The notes: generated by a model not told the origin, from the letters alone. Numbered from the stretch's first letter, positions 8,926 through 17,264 are shown. The stretch: DNA of 64,000 nucleotides from Deltaproteobacteria bacterium (GCA_016703535.1 JADJBV010000001.1:2470001-2534000), one strand, 5' to 3'. Numbers and translations are program-made.

Positions 8926-9465
8926 GTGGCCGAGGATCCAAACGTCCATCCCGTGTGGGCGGCCGAGACCAAGCACATCGCTTCGTGCTTGGACCAGCTC
9001 GACTACTACCAGGTGTTGGGCGCCGCCACCGACGCCCCCGCCGAGGAGCTGAAGATCCGCTACCACCAGCTGCAGCGGAACTACCACCCGGACGCCTTCT
9101 TCACCTCACCCGATCCCGAGCTGAGGGACGCAGTGCGGCGGATCGCCAAACGAGTGGCCGAGGCCTACGTGATCCTGAGGGATCCGGAGAAGCGGGCCAA
9201 ATATACTCGAGATATCGCCAGCCCCGAGCGGGTGAAGAAGCTCCGTTACAACGATGAAAGTGTGCGGGAACAGCGGATCGAGAAGGAGCAGGAGCTCGGC
9301 AAGACGCCCCAGGGTCGCCAGCTCTGGAAGAAGGCCGAAGAGTCGGTGCGCAAGGGGGACGTGGCTGCGGCGCTGCGCGATCTGAAGACCGCCATGTTGT
9401 TCGAGAAGGACAACGAGCGGCTGAAGGCGCGGATCGGCGAGCTCGAGGCCCAGGTCAAGAAGTGA
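8926..9465 (+). CDS. J-domain protein (Hsp40-type co-chaperone)
   Basis: The 179-residue protein has a J-domain at about 26-93: LDYYQVLGAATDAPAEELKI, then the essential HPD at 54-56 and a C-terminal J helix AYVILRDPEKRAKY. This motif stimulates the ATPase of a partner Hsp70. The rest is a charged helical region with a possible TPR-like unit (WKKAEESVRKGDVAAALRDL). The Gly/Phe and zinc-finger regions of DnaJ are absent, so it is a class III J-protein. The GTG start lies 14 bases after the Hsp70 stop and the stop is one base from xdhC, so the gene sits inside a same-strand operon. The obvious partner is the Hsp70 next to it. Confidence 0.88.
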   Translation: MAEDPNVHPVWAAETKHIASCLDQLDYYQVLGAATDAPAEELKIRYHQLQRNYHPDAFFTSPDPELRDAVRRIAKRVAEAYVILRDPEKRAKYTRDIASPERVKKLRYNDESVREQRIEKEQELGKTPQGRQLWKKAEESVRKGDVAAALRDLKTAMLFEKDNERLKARIGELEAQVKK

Positions 9466-9466
9466 G

Positions 9467-10270
9467 ATGAGCGACTCGCTGTACGCCCGGATCGCCGAAC
9501 TCGAGGCGAGCGGCCAACGGGCGGTGGCGGTGACGGTCGTCCGCACCACGGGCTCTACCCCCCGGGCCCCCGGGGCTCGGATGTTGGTCCTGCCCGGCGG
9601 ATCAATCGTCGGGACCATCGGCGGCGGCCGGGTCGAACAAGAGGCGATCAGCACCGCCCTTTTGGCCCTGGAAGACGGGCGCCCTCGCTACGTGGAGCAC
9701 CAGCTCACCCAAGACCTCGGCATGTGCTGCGGCGGGAGCTTGTCCCTGTTCTTCGAGCCGATCGGGGGCCAGCCGGTGTTGATCATCTTCGGCGCGGGGC
9801 ACGTGGGCACCGCCTTGACCCGGATGGCGGCCCACGCCGGCTTTGCGGTGCACGTGGCCGATGAACGGGAGGAGCTGCTCGTGGAGTCGCGCCTGGCCGA
9901 GGCCCGCCGTTTGTATTCGGACCTCGACGATCCCGCCCTGCCCTTTTTCGCCGAAGCCTTCGTGATGGTCACCACCCACGACCACGGCCTCGATCAGCGG
10001 TTGGTGGAGAAAGCGCTGGCCAAGCCGCATCGGTGGTTGGGGTTGATCGGGAGCCGACGGAAGGCCGAGCTAACCCGGGAGCGCCTGGCCCACAAAGGTT
10101 TTGCCGCGGCCCAGATCGAGGGGGTGCGGACCCCGGTGGGGCTGGCGATCGGCGCCGAGACCCCCGAGGAGATCGCCATCTCCATCTTGGCCGAGCTGAT
10201 CGCCGCCCGACGGGGCGTGACGATCGGCGGCACCCCTGAGGTCCGGGCCGAGGACAAGAGGAAGCGGTGA
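9467..10270 (+). CDS. XdhC/CoxI family protein
   Basis: XdhC-type proteins bind molybdenum cofactor and assist its sulfuration and insertion into xanthine dehydrogenase-type hydroxylases. The 267-residue protein shows the N-terminal XdhC/CoxI domain (VVRTTGSTPRAPGARMLV, TIGGGRVEQEA) and a CCGG segment near residues 87-90 (LGMCCGGSLSLF). A C-terminal Rossmann domain follows, with IIFGAGHVGTAL near 107-118. The closing region LGLIGSRRKAEL...RTPVGLAIGAETPEEIAISI is typical. It overlaps the MocA-like gene downstream (GTGA), an association expected for Mo-hydroxylase maturation. No molybdenum hydroxylase subunit gene is in the window, so the target enzyme must be encoded elsewhere or be absent. 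Confidence 0.9.
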   Translation: MSDSLYARIAELEASGQRAVAVTVVRTTGSTPRAPGARMLVLPGGSIVGTIGGGRVEQEAISTALLALEDGRPRYVEHQLTQDLGMCCGGSLSLFFEPIGGQPVLIIFGAGHVGTALTRMAAHAGFAVHVADEREELLVESRLAEARRLYSDLDDPALPFFAEAFVMVTTHDHGLDQRLVEKALAKPHRWLGLIGSRRKAELTRERLAHKGFAAAQIEGVRTPVGLAIGAETPEEIAISILAELIAARRGVTIGGTPEVRAEDKRKR

Positions 10271-10833
10271 ACGCCGCGGCGTCGGGCGCCTTCGGCGTGA
10301 TCCTCGCGGCGGGACGATCCCGGCGATTGGGGCGCCCAAAGGCCCTGTTGCCATTCCAAGGGCAGCCGCTGGTCCAAGCCTTGGTCGAGACCTATCAGAG
10401 CGTTGGCTTGAAGGTGGTGGTGGTGGCTGGGCCCGAGGTGGCCCGGGTGCTCGAGCCAACTTCGGTGTGGCTCATCGTGGGCGATCCCGAGCAGGTGATG
10501 ATCGACTCCTTGGCCCGGGGGCTGGCGGCCGGCCCGGTCGGGGCGAGGGCCGCGTTGATCCAGCCGGTCGACGCCGCCTTTACGGATCGGGCCCTCTTGT
10601 TGGCCTTGCTCCAGGCGGTCACGGATCGGGCGGTGGTACCCCACCACGCCGGCGTCCCCGGGCACCCGGTGGCCTTGCCCGCCTCGTATTTCCCGGCCAT
10701 CGCCGAACGCCCCGAGGGGGGCCTCCGAACCCTCCTCGGCGACGCGGTGGCGTTGGACTGGGGCGACCCTCGGATCCTGTGCGATCTGGACGAGCCCGCC
10801 GATCTGGTCCGTTGGGGCCTCGCCACCAGCTGA
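10267..10833 (+). CDS. MocA-like molybdenum cofactor nucleotidyltransferase
   Basis: This 188-residue NTP-transferase belongs to the MobA/MocA group, which attaches CMP or GMP to molybdopterin. The signature FGVILAAGRSRRLGRPKALL is at about 8-27. Next come the nucleotide- and metal-site region with QPVDAAF (in place of the usual D-P segment) and the PHHAGVPGHPVALPASYF motif that marks the MocA/XdhC-linked branch. The end carries DLDEPADL. The GTG start overlaps the xdhC stop by four bases, suggesting translational coupling. CMP transfer (MocA) is favoured by the xdhC pairing, but the specificity is inferred. A DUF3857 gene follows after 21 bases. Confidence 0.85.
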   Translation: MNAAASGAFGVILAAGRSRRLGRPKALLPFQGQPLVQALVETYQSVGLKVVVVAGPEVARVLEPTSVWLIVGDPEQVMIDSLARGLAAGPVGARAALIQPVDAAFTDRALLLALLQAVTDRAVVPHHAGVPGHPVALPASYFPAIAERPEGGLRTLLGDAVALDWGDPRILCDLDEPADLVRWGLATS

Positions 10834-10854
10834 GGGGTTTGGCAAAAGGGGGCG

Positions 10855-12798
10855 ATGAAGGCCCGCTGGTGCCTGCTCCTTTGCCTCGGCTGCAGCTCGA
10901 GCCTGCCCCGGCCCGAGTTCGAGCGCTTCGACGTGCGGGTGACGCCCGGGCCCGACGAATTTCCGGACGTGCCCGCGGTGGTGTTGATGGATCGGGGTGA
11001 GCTCCTGCTGACGGCCGACGTCGAGCGCCGCACGCCGATCGGGCGCCTGCGCAGGTACCTGCGGATCAAGGTGTTGCGGGAGCCCGGCATTACGTTGTCG
11101 AGGGTGGAGGTGCCCTTCGATCCGGGGAGCAGCGTGTTCGGCTTCAACGCCCAGGTGACCACCCCCGAAGGACGGGTGGTGCCCGCGGCCCTGGAGAACC
11201 TCACCGAAACCGGCCATGAGCCCAGCGGCCGCCGCGCCAAGGCGATCCAGCTGACCGACGTCAGCGTCGGATCGGTCATCGAATACACCTACGATGTCTA
11301 CGTCGATGATCTTCGGTTTTTGCCGCCTTGGATCTTCCAGGGCGAGCTGCCGACGGTCCGCTCCGAGTTTGCGGTGGTGGTGCCACCCGGCTACACGGTG
11401 GACCTCCGCTACTCGCGAGACGGCGCCTTCACCGATCGGCCCCCGGAGCGCTTCGAGGTGCCGGAGGGGATCCGCTTCAGCTGGTCCGAGGCCAAGTTGC
11501 CCGCCCTGTTCCCCGAGGAGGGCCGCCCCGATCCAGGGTTGTTGGCGCCCCGGGCCCACGTGATCTTCTTGGCGGCGAAGATCGCGGGCCGGGAGTTCAA
11601 GGGCTTTTCGTCGTGGGATGAGGTCGGCGAGTGGTTCCTGTCGCGCCAGCCCAACTGGGCCGAACTTTCGGCGGCGACCGTCGACGAGGCCAGGCGGGTG
11701 GCGGGCGACGCGGCCGACGACGAACGAGCGCTGAAGATCCTCGAGGTTTTGGCTCGAGACCTGCCCCCTGAACCGGGCCCCACCCCGCCCCTTTGGCGGG
11801 CCCGGCTGGTGCACCCCGAGGTCGTGCTCAAGGAACAACGGGCCAACCCGACCAGCCGAGGTCTGTTGTTGGTGGCGTTGTTGCGGGCCGCGGGGTTGCC
11901 GGCCTTGCCTGGCCTCTACGCCAACCGAGATGAAGATCTGCTGCTCCCGGATCTGCCCACGGTTTACGGGTTGGATGGAGTGGCGGCGGTGATCCCCAGG
12001 GCCAACGGCGCCTTGGTGCTCGATCCCTCGGACTTGACGATCTCCACCGACGTACCGCCGCCAAGGCTCCAGGGGACTCGGGTCATCACGATGTCGCCGG
12101 AAGGGAGTGAGGTGGTGTTGGTGGGCGCTTCGGCGCCCGCGGCCAGCAAGTCGGAGATCGACTGCACCTTGGAGTTGGACAAACGCGGCGATCTTTTTGG
12201 GACCCTCCGCGCCACCTTGACCGGCGCCGAGGCCGGCACCTTACGGGCCGCGCTGCGGGAGGTTCCACCCGAAAACTACGCCCAGATCACCAGCGACTTC
12301 TTGCGGGCCCGGGGGAGCGGAGTTCCGGTCGACAGCGTAGACATCGCGGATCTGACGGCCCTGCGTCGGCCCCTGACGCTCAAGGGCACGGTGAAGGTGG
12401 ATCAGGTGGTCACCGGCGAGGGGACCGAGATCTACCTGCCGATCGGTCGGATCTTGGGGGCCGCCACCGGCACGATCCGGGAGGTGCGGCGGGCCCCGCT
12501 GAAGCGAGGTGCACCAAGGCAAATCGAGGTGAAGGCGACCCTGACCTTGCCCGAAGGATGGGAACCTCAGACCTTGCCGGCGCCCCGCACCGAAAGTTGG
12601 GCCGGGGGCCAAGTGCAACTCAACTTGCGAAGCGAAACCCGGCGCCGCATCGGATTTTTGCGTTCGGCGGTGGAGAACGGCGGTGAGGTCGACAAACGGG
12701 CCTACGCCGCGTTTCGCCACTTCTTGGGCCAGGTGAAGAACGCCGAAAACGAGCCGTTCGTGATCAAGCGGCCGGCCGCCCGTCCGCTGGAGTTCTGA
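10855..12798 (+). CDS. DUF3857/transglutaminase-like lipoprotein, catalytic Cys absent
   Basis: The protein has 647 residues. A short signal (MKARWCLLLCLGCSSS) suggests a secreted protein, probably a lipoprotein, although the -3 lipobox residue is not typical. Residues of about 50-200 fit DUF3857 (TPIGRLRRYLRIKV, QLTDVSVGSVIEYTYDV). A transglutaminase-like core follows, but the segment that normally reads G-CRDKA-LL-ALLRAAG is NPTSRGLLLVALLRAAG here, so the nucleophilic Cys is missing. The C-terminal part is beta-rich. The start is supported by a GGGGG stretch just upstream. Activity as a transglutaminase or protease is therefore unlikely, and it may bind peptides or carbohydrate in the periplasm. 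It is the last gene of the plus-strand run that starts at the Hsp70. Confidence 0.7.
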   Translation: MKARWCLLLCLGCSSSLPRPEFERFDVRVTPGPDEFPDVPAVVLMDRGELLLTADVERRTPIGRLRRYLRIKVLREPGITLSRVEVPFDPGSSVFGFNAQVTTPEGRVVPAALENLTETGHEPSGRRAKAIQLTDVSVGSVIEYTYDVYVDDLRFLPPWIFQGELPTVRSEFAVVVPPGYTVDLRYSRDGAFTDRPPERFEVPEGIRFSWSEAKLPALFPEEGRPDPGLLAPRAHVIFLAAKIAGREFKGFSSWDEVGEWFLSRQPNWAELSAATVDEARRVAGDAADDERALKILEVLARDLPPEPGPTPPLWRARLVHPEVVLKEQRANPTSRGLLLVALLRAAGLPALPGLYANRDEDLLLPDLPTVYGLDGVAAVIPRANGALVLDPSDLTISTDVPPPRLQGTRVITMSPEGSEVVLVGASAPAASKSEIDCTLELDKRGDLFGTLRATLTGAEAGTLRAALREVPPENYAQITSDFLRARGSGVPVDSVDIADLTALRRPLTLKGTVKVDQVVTGEGTEIYLPIGRILGAATGTIREVRRAPLKRGAPRQIEVKATLTLPEGWEPQTLPAPRTESWAGGQVQLNLRSETRRRIGFLRSAVENGGEVDKRAYAAFRHFLGQVKNAENEPFVIKRPAARPLEF

Positions 12799-12809
12799 GC
12801 GGGACCCGG

Positions 12810-13718
12810 TCAGCCCCGAATGAACGGGAGGTCCGCCGAGCCCAGATCTTCGGTCATCCCCACCGGGCGGGTGCGCCAACGTTTGTGGGTCCAAAACCAC
12901 TGTTCGGGGTGCCGACAGATCGCCTGCTCGAGGAACTGGGTGTACCTCTGGGTCATCCACTGCACGGTCTCCAGGCGGTTGTGCTTGGACTCCAGCGGGA
13001 TCTCGGGGTGGAGCTCCAGCACGTGGTGCCCGTGTTCGTCGCGATAGGGTACGGCGCCGATCACCGCGGCCCCGGTGCGTTCGGCGATCACCGCCAGGGC
13101 GGTTAAGGTCGAGGCGGGCTTGTTGAAGAAGTCGACGAACACGCCGGTGCTGCGGGTCGCGTTCTGATCGAGGACAAAGACCACCGTCTCGTTTTCGTTG
13201 AGCGCCCTCAGGATGGGCCTCACCGCCCCGTCGGCGTAGATCAACTCCAGGCCAGAACCCCTGCGGATCGCGGCCAAAAAGCGATCGACGGCGGGCGGAA
13301 ACGGTTTGACCACCAAGGATAGGGGCGCCGCCGCTTCGGCCACCGCGGCCACACACAACTCAAAGGAGCCCAAGTGGCCCGACAAGACGAACACCCCTCG
13401 ACCCTTGGCTTTGGCGGCGTGAAAGTGCTCCAGGCCCTCGATCCGGACGACCCGCTCCAGCCCCTTCTTGCGATACCGGGGGATCCGAAAGAACTCGGCC
13501 AAGGTCTTGACCAGGTGGATACACGCCGCCCGCCCCAGGCGCGTTTGTTCGCGGGGGCCCAGCTCCGGAAAGGCCTGGGCCAGGTTCTCTTCGATGACCC
13601 GCCGGCGATAACGAAAGACGTGGAACCACAAGGTGCCGAAGACCACCGCCCCGGCCCGGATCAACACCTCGGGGAAGAGGCCAAGGCAAAAGGACAGGAC
13701 GTGAAGGAGGGTCGTCAC
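12810..13718 (-). CDS. Lipid A biosynthesis acyltransferase (LpxL/HtrB family)
   Basis: The 302-residue enzyme matches the LpxL/LpxM family, which adds secondary acyl chains to lipid A from acyl-ACP at the inner membrane. An N-terminal hydrophobic segment (about 5-32) anchors it. The RYRRRVIEENLAQAFPELG segment is characteristic. The catalytic H-x4-D/E motif is present as HLGSFE at 115-120. A later DQNATRSTGVFVDFFNKPAS segment fits the conserved DQ...G..V-FFG region, and the end has a QWFWTHKRW motif. The GTG start at 13718 overlaps the lpxK stop (GTGA). The order GT9-lpxK-acyltransferase fits lipid A and core assembly. Which acyl position is modified is not deducible. Confidence 0.9.
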   Translation of the reverse strand: MTTLLHVLSFCLGLFPEVLIRAGAVVFGTLWFHVFRYRRRVIEENLAQAFPELGPREQTRLGRAACIHLVKTLAEFFRIPRYRKKGLERVVRIEGLEHFHAAKAKGRGVFVLSGHLGSFELCVAAVAEAAAPLSLVVKPFPPAVDRFLAAIRRGSGLELIYADGAVRPILRALNENETVVFVLDQNATRSTGVFVDFFNKPASTLTALAVIAERTGAAVIGAVPYRDEHGHHVLELHPEIPLESKHNRLETVQWMTQRYTQFLEQAICRHPEQWFWTHKRWRTRPVGMTEDLGSADLPFIRG

Positions 13719-14707
13719 CCGGCGACTCCGACGAGCTTCTGCAAGGCAGCTTGCAAACGGTCCTTGCCGCTTCGGATCTGGAGCCCAATGCCCAAGGCCA
13801 AAAAGTCGGGGGGCAACGGGCCTCGGGCTTGGTCCTTTTCGGTGGTCACCACCAGCTCGGCCCCTGCGGTTTGGGCCGCGGCCGCAAAGGCCAACAGGGC
13901 CCGGGGATCGGTGAAGTGGTGATCGGCGTCGAAGTGTTCGGCGACCACCGTCGCGCCCAGGGCCTCGACTGTCCGCCGAAAGCGGAGCGGCCGAGCGATC
14001 GCCGCGTAGAGGGCCACCCGCCGGCCGCGCAGCCAAGATGCGGGATGGGGACCGACGGTGGCAGGCACGACCTCGACCTCCACCATTCGATCGTCGTTTT
14101 GCAAGCGGGACCCCGGCCCAACTTGGATCAACAGATCGGCCCGGGACAAAACGCCGGGGGACTCCCGGAGGGGCCCTCGCGGCAGGAAGTGGCCGTTGCC
14201 GAAGGGCTCGGCCCCGTCGAGGACCACCAGGTCCAGATCCCGATGGAGTCGCCGGTGCTGAAAGCCGTCGTCGAGGATCAACACCTCGGCGCCCAGGCGG
14301 ATGGCCCGGGCCGCGCCCCTGACCCGATCCGGATCGACCACCACGATGGCCGAGGTCCGCTGGGCGATCAGGCACGGTTCGTCGCCGCCCTCCTCGGCCG
14401 AGACCAAGGGGCCCTCTCCGGTGGAGACCACCACCGGTGCGGCCTTGCTGCGGCGCCCGTAGCCCCGGGAGAGGACCCCGACCTTTTTGCCGGGGAGGTG
14501 TTCGACCAAGGTGATGACCAGGGGCGTTTTGCCGCTGCCGCCGACGGTGACGTTGCCGACGCTGATCACCGGGCGTTCGGCCCGGACCGCCGACCAAAGG
14601 CCACGATCGTAGAGCCAAGATCGGGCCGTTGCGCCCGCTCCAAAGGCGCCGGCGGCGACCGCGTAGAGCGGATCGAGCCACGCCGGGTGTTCGCCGGGGG
14701 GCTTCAT
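13715..14707 (-). CDS. lpxK: Tetraacyldisaccharide 4'-kinase LpxK
   Basis: LpxK phosphorylates the 4' position of the lipid A disaccharide with ATP at the inner membrane. The 330-residue protein carries the family Walker A, GNVTVGGSGKTP at 51-62, then LSRGYGRRSK, GDEPCLIA and the Walker B-like LDDGFQHRRLHRDLDL (from about 145). The LPRGPLRE segment and a late TTEKDQARG motif complete the family signature. The N-terminal hydrophobic helix is around 12-24. The ATG at 14707 is chosen because it overlaps the upstream GT9 stop (ATGA), and the longer upstream frame does not resemble the family. Its stop overlaps the acyltransferase start, so the three genes are a tight operon. Confidence 0.95.
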   Translation of the reverse strand: MKPPGEHPAWLDPLYAVAAGAFGAGATARSWLYDRGLWSAVRAERPVISVGNVTVGGSGKTPLVITLVEHLPGKKVGVLSRGYGRRSKAAPVVVSTGEGPLVSAEEGGDEPCLIAQRTSAIVVVDPDRVRGAARAIRLGAEVLILDDGFQHRRLHRDLDLVVLDGAEPFGNGHFLPRGPLRESPGVLSRADLLIQVGPGSRLQNDDRMVEVEVVPATVGPHPASWLRGRRVALYAAIARPLRFRRTVEALGATVVAEHFDADHHFTDPRALLAFAAAAQTAGAELVVTTEKDQARGPLPPDFLALGIGLQIRSGKDRLQAALQKLVGVAG

Positions 14708-15711
14708 CGGCCGAGCGACTCCAAGACCTGGAGGGCCTCCGCCAAGACCTGCTCGACGTCCAGGGACTTCTGGCAGGCCAGGTCTCGATCGGGCCGGGGG
14801 CAACGGGCGCCGCCGGTGTTGCTGCAGGGCGAACAGTCAAGGCTCAAGGACAAGGCGCGGTGCGGTGGGCCGAGGGGGCCCCAACGGACACTCGAGGTCG
14901 GGCCGAAGAGCACCACCGTCGGGACCCCCAAGGCCGCGGCCAAATGGGCGGGGCCGGTGTCGACCGAGATCAATAGATCAAGGCCGGCGATTCGTTCGGT
15001 CAGGGCCAAGACGTCGAGGGTGGTGGGATCATCGGGGGCGAAGGGGACCGGTGAAGACCGCAGGGCCTCGAGTTTGGCCCGCTCGCCGGGGCCGCCGATC
15101 AGCCACAACCCAGCGTGGGGTCGTGCGGCGATCAAACCCTGGCTCAAGGCCTGAAAATAAGGGAGGGGCCACTCCTTGGTGGCGTGGCTGGCCCCGGGGG
15201 CAAGGCCGATCCGCAGCCCCTCGTGGGCGGGCCGCGGCAACCCCAACCGAGGCCGGGGATCGAAGCCCTCGAGGGCCCCCAAAGGCCGCAAAACGTCGAG
15301 GTAAAGTTGGGTCGAGTGCCGCTGCTTTTGGGGCGGGTCGTGGCCAAAAACCGACAGGATGGCCCTGAGCGGCGTACGCTTCTGCAAGAACAAGCGCCGG
15401 CCAGCGACCAAGCGATGGGCCAACGTTCGAGTCCGCAACTTACCTTGCAGATCGATGATCAACCCGTAGTGTTCGGAGGGGAGCCGAGCTTTGACCCGCT
15501 CCACCCCCTTCCAGCCCGCGTCTTCGCCTCGCCGATCCCAACCGATCACGGTGTCGACCGGCAAGGCGCGGGCCGCCAGAGCGGCGTAGTGGGCTTCGGT
15601 GACGAAGTCGATGGGGGCGCCGGGGTGCAGCTGCCGCAACGCCCGAAGCGCCGGCTCGGCCAGGACGACGTCGCCCAACGCGGTCAGGCGTATCACCAAG
15701 ATCCGGTCCAA
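14704..15711 (-). CDS. Glycosyltransferase family 9 (LPS heptosyltransferase-like)
   Basis: The 335-residue GT9 enzyme starts RILVIRLTALGDVVLAEPAL, the usual nucleotide-sugar heptosyltransferase N-terminus. It contains LIIDLQGKLRTRTLA, a GLAPGASHATKEWP segment, and the donor-site motif SVDTGPAHLAAALGVPTVVLFGPTS, followed by a Cys-rich stretch (CSPCSNTGGARCP). The DLQG-xxRS/T-like element resembles heptosyltransferase I (WaaC). No ATG fits; TTG 15711 places the start three residues before the RILVIR motif. It heads the operon with lpxK and the acyltransferase and is divergent from hldA, which makes ADP-heptose precursor. This supports heptose as donor, though WaaC versus WaaF cannot be settled. 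Confidence 0.88.
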   Translation of the reverse strand: MDRILVIRLTALGDVVLAEPALRALRQLHPGAPIDFVTEAHYAALAARALPVDTVIGWDRRGEDAGWKGVERVKARLPSEHYGLIIDLQGKLRTRTLAHRLVAGRRLFLQKRTPLRAILSVFGHDPPQKQRHSTQLYLDVLRPLGALEGFDPRPRLGLPRPAHEGLRIGLAPGASHATKEWPLPYFQALSQGLIAARPHAGLWLIGGPGERAKLEALRSSPVPFAPDDPTTLDVLALTERIAGLDLLISVDTGPAHLAAALGVPTVVLFGPTSSVRWGPLGPPHRALSLSLDCSPCSNTGGARCPRPDRDLACQKSLDVEQVLAEALQVLESLGR

Positions 15712-15795
15712 GCCGGCGTTACGTACCGCGGCCGCGCCGGGCTGGCCATGCAGAACCGCTTCCCTCGGCGCCCCGTTTGTGGCTGAACGGCCGGG

Positions 15796-16782
15796 ATGGG
15801 CCCTTTGTCCCCGCTGGTGTCGCAGCTCTCCGGACGACGGATCACGGTGGTGGGTGACCCGGTCCTCGACGTTTACCTGTACGGTTCGACCGATCGGATC
15901 AGCCGCGAGGCGCCGGTGCTGATCGTCAAGGAGGAGGCCAGGGAACATCGCCTCGGGGGCGCGGCCAACACCGCGGCCAACGTCGCCGCCCTGGGCGGGC
16001 AGGCCTCGTTGTTGGGCTTCGTGGGTGACGATCGGGACGGCGACGCCTTGCGCAAAGAGGCCGAGGCCCTCTCCATCGATCCCCGCGGGCTCCTCTTGCG
16101 GGAGGGCGGCGCCACCGTCACCAAAACTCGGATCTTGGCCGGCGCCCTCCACACCCGCCGCCAACAGATGTTGCGGATCGATCGCGAAAACGAGCGGCCG
16201 GTGAGCGCGAAGGACCGAGCCCACTTCCTGGAAGTCGCCAGTCAGGCGGTCGCCGCCACCGAGGCGGTGATCATCTCGGACTACGGCGAGGTCAGCCTCA
16301 CCGATTGTTACGTGGAGTTGGCCCACCGGGCCCGGGCCTTGGGGAAGATCGTGGTGGTCGACAGCCGCCACGCCTTGACCGCCTTCCGCGGCGTCAGCGC
16401 CGTGACCCCCAACGAACCCGAGGTGGAAGAAGCCTTGGGGCGACGGCTCCATTCCCCCGAGGCCTCCTTGGCGGCGGCGCAGGAGCTGCTCGAGACGCTC
16501 CAGCTGGAGGTGGCTTTGGTGACCCGGGGCCGGGAGGGCATGGCCTTGGCCCAAAAAGGGGCCCCGCCGATGTTGTTGCCGGCCCACGGCAAAAAGGACG
16601 CCCTGGACGTGACTGGCGCCGGCGACACCGTCACCGCCACCTTCACCTTGGCCTTGGCCGCGGGGCTGCCGGTCGAAAGTGCGGCCCGGCTGGCCAACGT
16701 CGCCGCGTCGATCGTGGTGCAAAAGCCAGGCACCGCCACCTGCGGTCCGAAAGAACTTTTGGCCGAGCTGGAGGCCTCGTGA
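15796..16782 (+). CDS. hldA: D-glycero-beta-D-manno-heptose-7-phosphate kinase (HldA/RfaE1)
   Basis: This PfkB/ribokinase-family enzyme of 328 residues makes heptose-1,7-bisphosphate in the ADP-heptose pathway for LPS core. Visible marks are ITVVGDPVLDVYLYG, the substrate-side EAPVLIVKEE...HRLGGAANTAANVAALGG (to about 68), the middle DYGEVSLTD, and the C-terminal PfkB signature DVTGAGDTVTATFTLALA with the catalytic Asp of GAGD near residue 277. In enterobacteria this domain is fused to the adenylyltransferase as HldE; here it is a separate gene. The ATG at 15796 is kept although no strong ribosome site is seen. The stop overlaps the hldC start (GTGA), so the two halves are translationally coupled. 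Confidence 0.93.
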   Translation: MGPLSPLVSQLSGRRITVVGDPVLDVYLYGSTDRISREAPVLIVKEEAREHRLGGAANTAANVAALGGQASLLGFVGDDRDGDALRKEAEALSIDPRGLLLREGGATVTKTRILAGALHTRRQQMLRIDRENERPVSAKDRAHFLEVASQAVAATEAVIISDYGEVSLTDCYVELAHRARALGKIVVVDSRHALTAFRGVSAVTPNEPEVEEALGRRLHSPEASLAAAQELLETLQLEVALVTRGREGMALAQKGAPPMLLPAHGKKDALDVTGAGDTVTATFTLALAAGLPVESAARLANVAASIVVQKPGTATCGPKELLAELEAS

Positions 16783-17255
16783 AGTCCCATCACCTCGGTG
16801 AAAAGCGCACCACCTTGGCCGCGATGAAGGCCCGTCGGGGCGCCTCGGCGGGGCCCAGCCTGGTCTTGGCCAACGGCGTGTTCGATCTGTTCCACGTCGG
16901 TCACCTTCGATACCTGGTGGCCGCCGCCCAAGAAGGTGATGAGCTCCTGGTGGCGATCAACTCCGACGCTTCGACCCGGGCCTATAAGGGCCCGACCCGG
17001 CCGATCGTGCCCGAGGCCGAACGGGCCGAGATCGTCGCCGCCCTCTCCTGCGTCGACTGGGTGTTGATCTTCGATGAGCCGAACGTGGTGCCGATCCTCG
17101 AGGCCTTGAAGCCCGAGGTTCACGCCAAGGGCACCGACTACACGACCGAAACGGTGCCGGAGCGGCACGTGGTCGAAGGGTACGGCGGGCGGGTCGCCAT
17201 TTGCGGCGACCCAAAGGATCACTCGACCACCGAACTGTTGGGCAAGCTGAAGTAG
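16779..17255 (+). CDS. hldC: D-beta-heptose-1-phosphate adenylyltransferase (HldC/RfaE2)
   Basis: The 158-residue nucleotidyltransferase attaches AMP to heptose-1-phosphate, giving ADP-heptose. It has the cytidylyltransferase-like motif NGVFDLFHVGH at 32-42 (HxGH type), the AINSDASTRAYKGPTRPI segment that binds substrate, VDWVLIFDE, and the KGTDYT segment. These match the C-terminal half of HldE. The GTG at 16779 overlaps the hldA stop by four bases, and the roughly 25 residues before the core are acceptable for the family. The phosphatase GmhB, isomerase GmhA and epimerase HldD are not in this window. It is convergent with a small lipoprotein gene nine bases away. Confidence 0.93.
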   Translation: MKSHHLGEKRTTLAAMKARRGASAGPSLVLANGVFDLFHVGHLRYLVAAAQEGDELLVAINSDASTRAYKGPTRPIVPEAERAEIVAALSCVDWVLIFDEPNVVPILEALKPEVHAKGTDYTTETVPERHVVEGYGGRVAICGDPKDHSTTELLGKLK

Positions 17256-17264
17256 AGGGCCCGG

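Noticed and set aside
7322..8941. Long minus-strand open frame (539 codons) across the first Hsp70 gene
   Set aside because: It is antisense to a strongly conserved Hsp70 and has the His/Val/Asp/Arg-rich composition produced by reading GC-rich coding DNA backwards; no family motif is seen.
12810..14840. Single 676-codon protein covering the lipid A acyltransferase and the lpxK region
   Set aside because: Only the part from 13718 down is acyltransferase; the upstream part is out-of-frame lpxK sequence.
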